In this document: piece after piece, positions 12,450-14,844 of the stretch
Numbering within the stretch: the stretch's first letter is position 1
How the letters are laid out: every line of letters begins with the position of its first letter
DNA from: Viridibacillus sp050279675
Lineage (GTDB): Bacteria; Bacillota; Bacilli; Bacillales_A; Planococcaceae
Direction: 5' to 3'
Assembly (NCBI RefSeq): GCF_050279675.1
Contig: NZ_JBNNUK010000035.1
Coordinates: 1-14,844 of the forward strand
Length of the DNA: 14,844 nt
The notes under the pieces: model-generated
Seen by the model: only the letters and a program-made list of their open reading frames with translations
Told to the model about the DNA's origin: nothing
Databases searched by the model: none
Position numbers and translations under genes: made by a program

Positions 12450-12529
12450 TTGCGCTGGGACGCGCAACCGAATTTGCAACGCAAATTCAATGTGCAGCTT
12501 TCAGCTGCACGCAATCGCTCAGCGATTGC
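12450..12529. repeat. Cluster of consecutive hairpins, three of 19 nt each
   Basis: Three perfect 8-bp stems with 3-nt loops follow one another. They are GAATTTGC-AAC-GCAAATTC (12470-12488), GTGCAGCT-TTC-AGCTGCAC (12492-12510) and GCAATCGC-TCA-GCGATTGC (12511-12529). The last two abut directly. A fourth stem, TTGCGC with GCGCAA (12450-12467), precedes them. Stem sequences differ while size and loop length are constant. No T-runs follow, so they are not terminators. Single-strand origin, folded recombination site or regulatory DNA are the possibilities. Confidence 0.8.
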
Positions 12530-12953
12530 TAATTCTCCTCATCTCTCATTTTTACTTTTCCTCCATCCTTTTTTGAGACGCAAAAAAAAGCACGTCCTCT
12601 TAACCATCCCTTACTTGGTTAGTGACCTACCTGATCTGTCCTCTTATTTTGTTTTTGTATCAGCCAATTGCTAATTAGGGGTGTACTCTCCCTACGATAC
12701 ATTTCTATCCACTCAAGTGTGTTGGTTGTTAAATAGGCATACTTTGCCCTACCCAAAATTACTCTTGTTAGAATCAATTGAGAAGCCCAAAGGCTTAGAT
12801 TGTTACTTTCTATCGTCCGCCCCCGCATGGGTGCGACCAAAAAAATCAAATGAATTAATATGCCTTTATACTAGCATTAAAATTCCCTCAAGCAATCGAC
12901 CAACAACGTTCTCTCTTTGAAATTCTACTGCTTTCAGTTTAGTTTTATAGAAA
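12530..12953. other. Stretch without a convincing gene
   Basis: No ORF here has a ribosome site. Visible are AACCA/TGGTT near 12601-12620, an A8 run flanked by GACGC and GCACGTC (12577-12598), AAGCC/GGCTT (about 12784-12797), and the word GTAGGTCACTA (minus strand, about 12619-12630). That last word also occurs near 13284-13298 with an AGGT-CACT-ACCT palindrome. Compositionally it resembles the structured-RNA region beside it. Confidence 0.4.
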
Positions 12954-12954
12954 C

Positions 12955-13244
12955 AAAAAAAGCCCATTACTCCCTTGTGGGAATTAATCGACTTTTCAAA
13001 TGTACAATAGCTAAAAAACTACGCACGTATCCTTTAAATTTTTGGCTATGTCTATTTAAGACATACTAGCCCGTTACATTGTCCTACAGTGGGACGTAAC
13101 GAATGATTTTACGCCAATCTCCTGACTTCTCCATAAACATTGTTTATGCGGTCGGCATTTGGCTTCTCCTACATACGGAATAATCATCTAGTTCATATCC
13201 GCTAATTGCGTATGTAATAGCTAATGGTTTAAGTGTTGCCCTGC
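12955..13244 (-). ncRNA. Candidate structured noncoding RNA (~290 nt)
   Basis: Read on the minus strand, a promoter is followed by four stems. TACATACG plus CGGA pair with TCCG plus CGTATGTA (13170-13215). GCCAA, GAC and CATAAAC pair with GTTTATG, GTC and TTGGC (13113-13162), with purine-rich internal loops (GAGAA, AGGAGA). CGTTAC and GTCC pair with GGAC and GTAACG (13072-13101). GGC plus TATGTCT pair with AGACATA plus GCC (13043-13071). Further down, a TCCC-ACAA-GGGA hairpin leads to seven T's (12954-12990). The purine loops favour this strand. No known RNA family is recognised. Ends are estimates and expression is inferred. Confidence 0.4.
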
Positions 13245-13249
13245 TCAAT

Positions 13250-13278
13250 ATACTAATTCAAAAAATACTACATGTCAA
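13250..13278 (-). promoter_or_regulatory. Promoter of the candidate noncoding RNA
   Basis: On the minus strand, TTGACA (13278-13273) is a perfect -35. A 17-bp spacer and TAGTAT (13255-13250) follow. Transcription would begin near 13242-13246, exactly where the chain of stems starts. An AGGT-CACT-ACCT palindrome (about 13284-13295) lies just upstream and could be an operator. Confidence 0.5.
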
Positions 13279-13379
13279 AGGCAGGTAGTGACCTACTCTC
13301 TCAGTATTTTAACCTTATATTTACAGCTGTGTTGTACAAGTAAACATATAAAGCAATAAGAATACTCTTAGTTAAGAAG

Positions 13380-13409
13380 TTGAATTTGTTTCTATTAAAG
13401 ATTTACAAT
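13380..13409 (+). promoter_or_regulatory. Probable promoter of the CamS gene
   Basis: TTGAAT (13380-13385), an 18-bp spacer and TACAAT (13404-13409) form a sigma-A-type promoter whose start would lie about 30 nt before the ATG. It is divergent from the noncoding RNA promoter about 130 bp away. Confidence 0.5.
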
Positions 13410-13447
13410 AATGACACACATAGGTATTTACTAAGGAGTTTTAATAC

Positions 13448-14575
13448 ATGTTTATAAAAAAAGGTATATTGATTTTTATACCATCATTAGTTTTTTTAGT
13501 TTCTTGCAATAATAATGATCAAATTATTAAAAATGAAGAAAATATTTCTGTATCATCTACTCAAGAAGATTTATATCAAATTAAACAACCAGTTAAATTT
13601 AATGTTTCAAGAGGATTAATATTAAATAATATCGATAATTCATTGGATATAAATAATATCGAAATGGAATTAATGCAACTATCAACAAAATACTTTCCTG
13701 TTGATAAATACACTTTTCAAGAAGGTCAATATTTGGATAAAACCATTATAAATCAATGGTTAGAAAGAAAAGGGAACGATGCACCAAGTGGGTTAAATCC
13801 ACCTAAGAATGAAACTGGGGATGTTTTAAAAGATGAACAAGATAATCCTAAAATATTATCTCATGTATTAGAACAAAATTTTCTAAATAAGAATGGGAAA
13901 ATAAAAGGAATATCTTTAGCAATTTCATTAAATGAATTTTATAATATCCAAGTTGCTGATAAAAAAGGGTTAATCCATACAGATGAAGTTAAAGTAGATG
14001 TTAATAATGATGATGTAAATGATGTAGAAAAATACGGTAAAGAGATAACGAATAAGATTATAAAAGATATCAGAAATAACAAAGATATACCAGATGTCCC
14101 TATTTTTTTAACGTTATATCAAGAGACGCATGAAAATAATATAATTCCAGGCATGTTCTTAGCTGAAACATTTATTCCAAAAGGTCAAAATCAGATTAGT
14201 AAATGGACTAATATAGATAAAAGATATTATGCTTTTCCATCTAATTCATTAAGCGAGTTAGATAGAATTTCTTCCAATAATCTTACGAATTTCAAAGAAG
14301 ATATACAAAAATATTTTAAGAATTTAAATCCTAAAGTTTTTGGTAGACTTCTATATAAAACTGATCAATTAACTAATTTAAAGATAGATGTTAGTACACC
14401 AACAATCACTGATGTTGAATTAATCGCACTTTTACAATTTATTAGCACTCGAATAAATTCTTTATCATCCGATTACACACCTATTACTGTTAGCATTATA
14501 GATGAAAAACAAACTGTTGGGATTGTTACTTGGGATCCAACCAAAAAGGAAATTTATACACATGCAATTCAATAA
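13448..14575 (+). CDS. CamS-family sex pheromone-type lipoprotein (375 aa)
   Basis: The N-terminus is a lipoprotein signal peptide: KK, a hydrophobic core, and lipobox LVSC with Cys20 as the lipidated residue. The mature part shows the CamS/YerH pattern, notably LSTKYFPVDKYTFQEGQYLD, then the INQWLERKG and SGLNPP region, then beta-rich segments to the C-terminus. In enterococci and staphylococci the signal peptides of such lipoproteins are processed into conjugation pheromones; the role of the mature protein is unclear. Residues 13-19 (SLVFLVS) would be the equivalent peptide. AAGGAG lies 9 nt before the ATG, and a promoter and a strong terminator bracket the gene as a single unit. The product is expected on the outer face of the membrane. 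A chromosomal CamS paralogue is likely in the host; this copy is plasmid-borne and AT-rich. Confidence 0.88.
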   Translation: MFIKKGILIFIPSLVFLVSCNNNDQIIKNEENISVSSTQEDLYQIKQPVKFNVSRGLILNNIDNSLDINNIEMELMQLSTKYFPVDKYTFQEGQYLDKTIINQWLERKGNDAPSGLNPPKNETGDVLKDEQDNPKILSHVLEQNFLNKNGKIKGISLAISLNEFYNIQVADKKGLIHTDEVKVDVNNDDVNDVEKYGKEITNKIIKDIRNNKDIPDVPIFLTLYQETHENNIIPGMFLAETFIPKGQNQISKWTNIDKRYYAFPSNSLSELDRISSNNLTNFKEDIQKYFKNLNPKVFGRLLYKTDQLTNLKIDVSTPTITDVELIALLQFISTRINSLSSDYTPITVSIIDEKQTVGIVTWDPTKKEIYTHAIQ

Positions 14576-14580
14576 AACAA

Positions 14581-14617
14581 AAAAACCCCTTACGTTTATA
14601 CACGTAAGGGGTTTTTT
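14581..14617 (+). terminator. Terminator of the CamS gene
   Basis: CCCCTTACG (14586-14594) pairs with CGTAAGGGG (14603-14611) around an 8-nt loop, flanked by A5 and T6, so the stem extends to 14 bp. It lies just after the stop codon and can also act on the convergent 53-aa gene. Confidence 0.93.
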
Positions 14618-14646
14618 ATGGATAATTTAAAGCTTATTCTATTCAA

Positions 14647-14808
14647 CTATACTAAGTCTGATTTAGCATTATTATTTTTTCTATCATACATCCCATCAAT
14701 AAATAAAATAATTATGAAAATGGCAGCAATCAAAACCCGTAACCTATGGTCCAAATCAAAAAAAACAAACACCATAACTAACAAAGACAAAATAATTTTT
14801 AATACCAA
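14647..14808 (-). CDS. Small two-helix membrane protein spanning the circle junction (53 aa)
   Basis: This 53-codon ORF becomes visible only when the circle is closed; its 5' part also appears at 1-59. It starts at TTG, 5 nt after an AAGG ribosome site and 7 nt downstream of the stop of the 82-aa gene (67-315), which suggests translational coupling. The product is very hydrophobic, with two probable membrane segments (about residues 3-17 and 25-37) and a charged tail (DRKNNNAKSDLV). An internal ATG at codon 12 is an alternative start. The reading frame stays open through the 8-T run at the join, which supports both the gene and the circularity. It converges on the terminator that follows the CamS gene. 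Function unknown. Confidence 0.5.
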   Translation of the reverse strand: MVLKIILSLLVMVFVFFDLDHRLRVLIAAIFIIILFIDGMYDRKNNNAKSDLV

Positions 14809-14844
14809 TCCTACCTTATTCAAAGCCGTTATTCTCTTTTATAA
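14750..14844. repeat. Terminal overlap of a circular molecule (copy 2)
   Basis: Exact copy of bases 1-95. It completes the small minus-strand ORF at 14647-14808, which is cut at the left end of the window. Anything annotated in 1-95 and here is the same DNA counted twice. Confidence 0.93.

Noticed and set aside
12450..12529. CRISPR array
   Set aside because: The three units share geometry but not sequence, and there are no spacers or cas genes.
12378..12674. 98- and 66-codon overlapping plus-strand ORFs
   Set aside because: They run through the hairpin cluster, have no ribosome site, and encode improbable sequences.
12619..12849. 76-codon minus-strand ORF
   Set aside because: It starts at TTG without a ribosome site, the composition is unlike the neighbouring genes, and it lies in a structured non-coding region.

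Overview
The window reads as a complete, AT-rich circular plasmid written out linearly. Bases 1-95 recur exactly at 14750-14844, so the unique circle is 14,749 bp. No rRNA, tRNA, CRISPR, relaxase, rolling-circle Rep or insecticidal toxin gene is visible. A Bacillus cereus-group host (B. cereus/B. thuringiensis type) is the best guess. The reasons are low GC, strong GGAGG-type ribosome sites, two spore outer-layer proteins with sporulation-type promoters, a CamS-family lipoprotein, and plasmid families typical of that group.

Layout. (1) 14647-315: two small membrane proteins on the minus strand, one of them crossing the arbitrary ends of the circle. (2) 353-682: a chimeric scar joining the 3' end of one tyrosine recombinase gene to the 5' end of a small plasmid gene. 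(3) 908-2562, plus strand: a MerR-type HTH/coiled-coil protein, a membrane-anchored XRE regulator lying between 28-bp direct repeats, and a small membrane protein. (4) 2703-3257: an intact minimal tyrosine recombinase of visibly higher GC. (5) 3606-5690: two spore coat/exosporium-like genes. (6) 5874-7868: the probable replication operon, with a winged-HTH initiator candidate carrying 12-bp iterons inside its coding sequence, then a RacA/TubY-like HTH/coiled-coil protein, then a small conserved protein. Upstream lies a predicted branched antisense RNA. (7) 8401-9445: a ParA (type Ib) and ribbon-helix-helix partition pair with short repeats upstream. (8) 9589-11106: small membrane proteins and unexplained palindromes. 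(9) 11209-12246: a full-length tyrosine integrase. Its 3' end also exists as two diverged, broken copies (8264-8353 and 10196-10322). (10) 12247-13447: 1.2 kb without a convincing gene but packed with hairpins, including three consecutive 19-nt stem-loops and a promoter-plus-structure that looks like a roughly 290-nt noncoding RNA. (11) 13448-14575: a CamS/sex-pheromone-type lipoprotein closed by a strong terminator.

How it works together. Maintenance rests on the initiator, the presumed antisense RNA, ParA/RHH, and the HTH/coiled-coil proteins, which may tether DNA to the membrane. Cargo is spore-surface and cell-envelope proteins. The most unusual theme is architecture: both unrelated tyrosine recombinases have left 3'-end scars elsewhere on the circle, all in the same orientation. 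This suggests that the plasmid was assembled by repeated module exchange at recombinase 3' ends.
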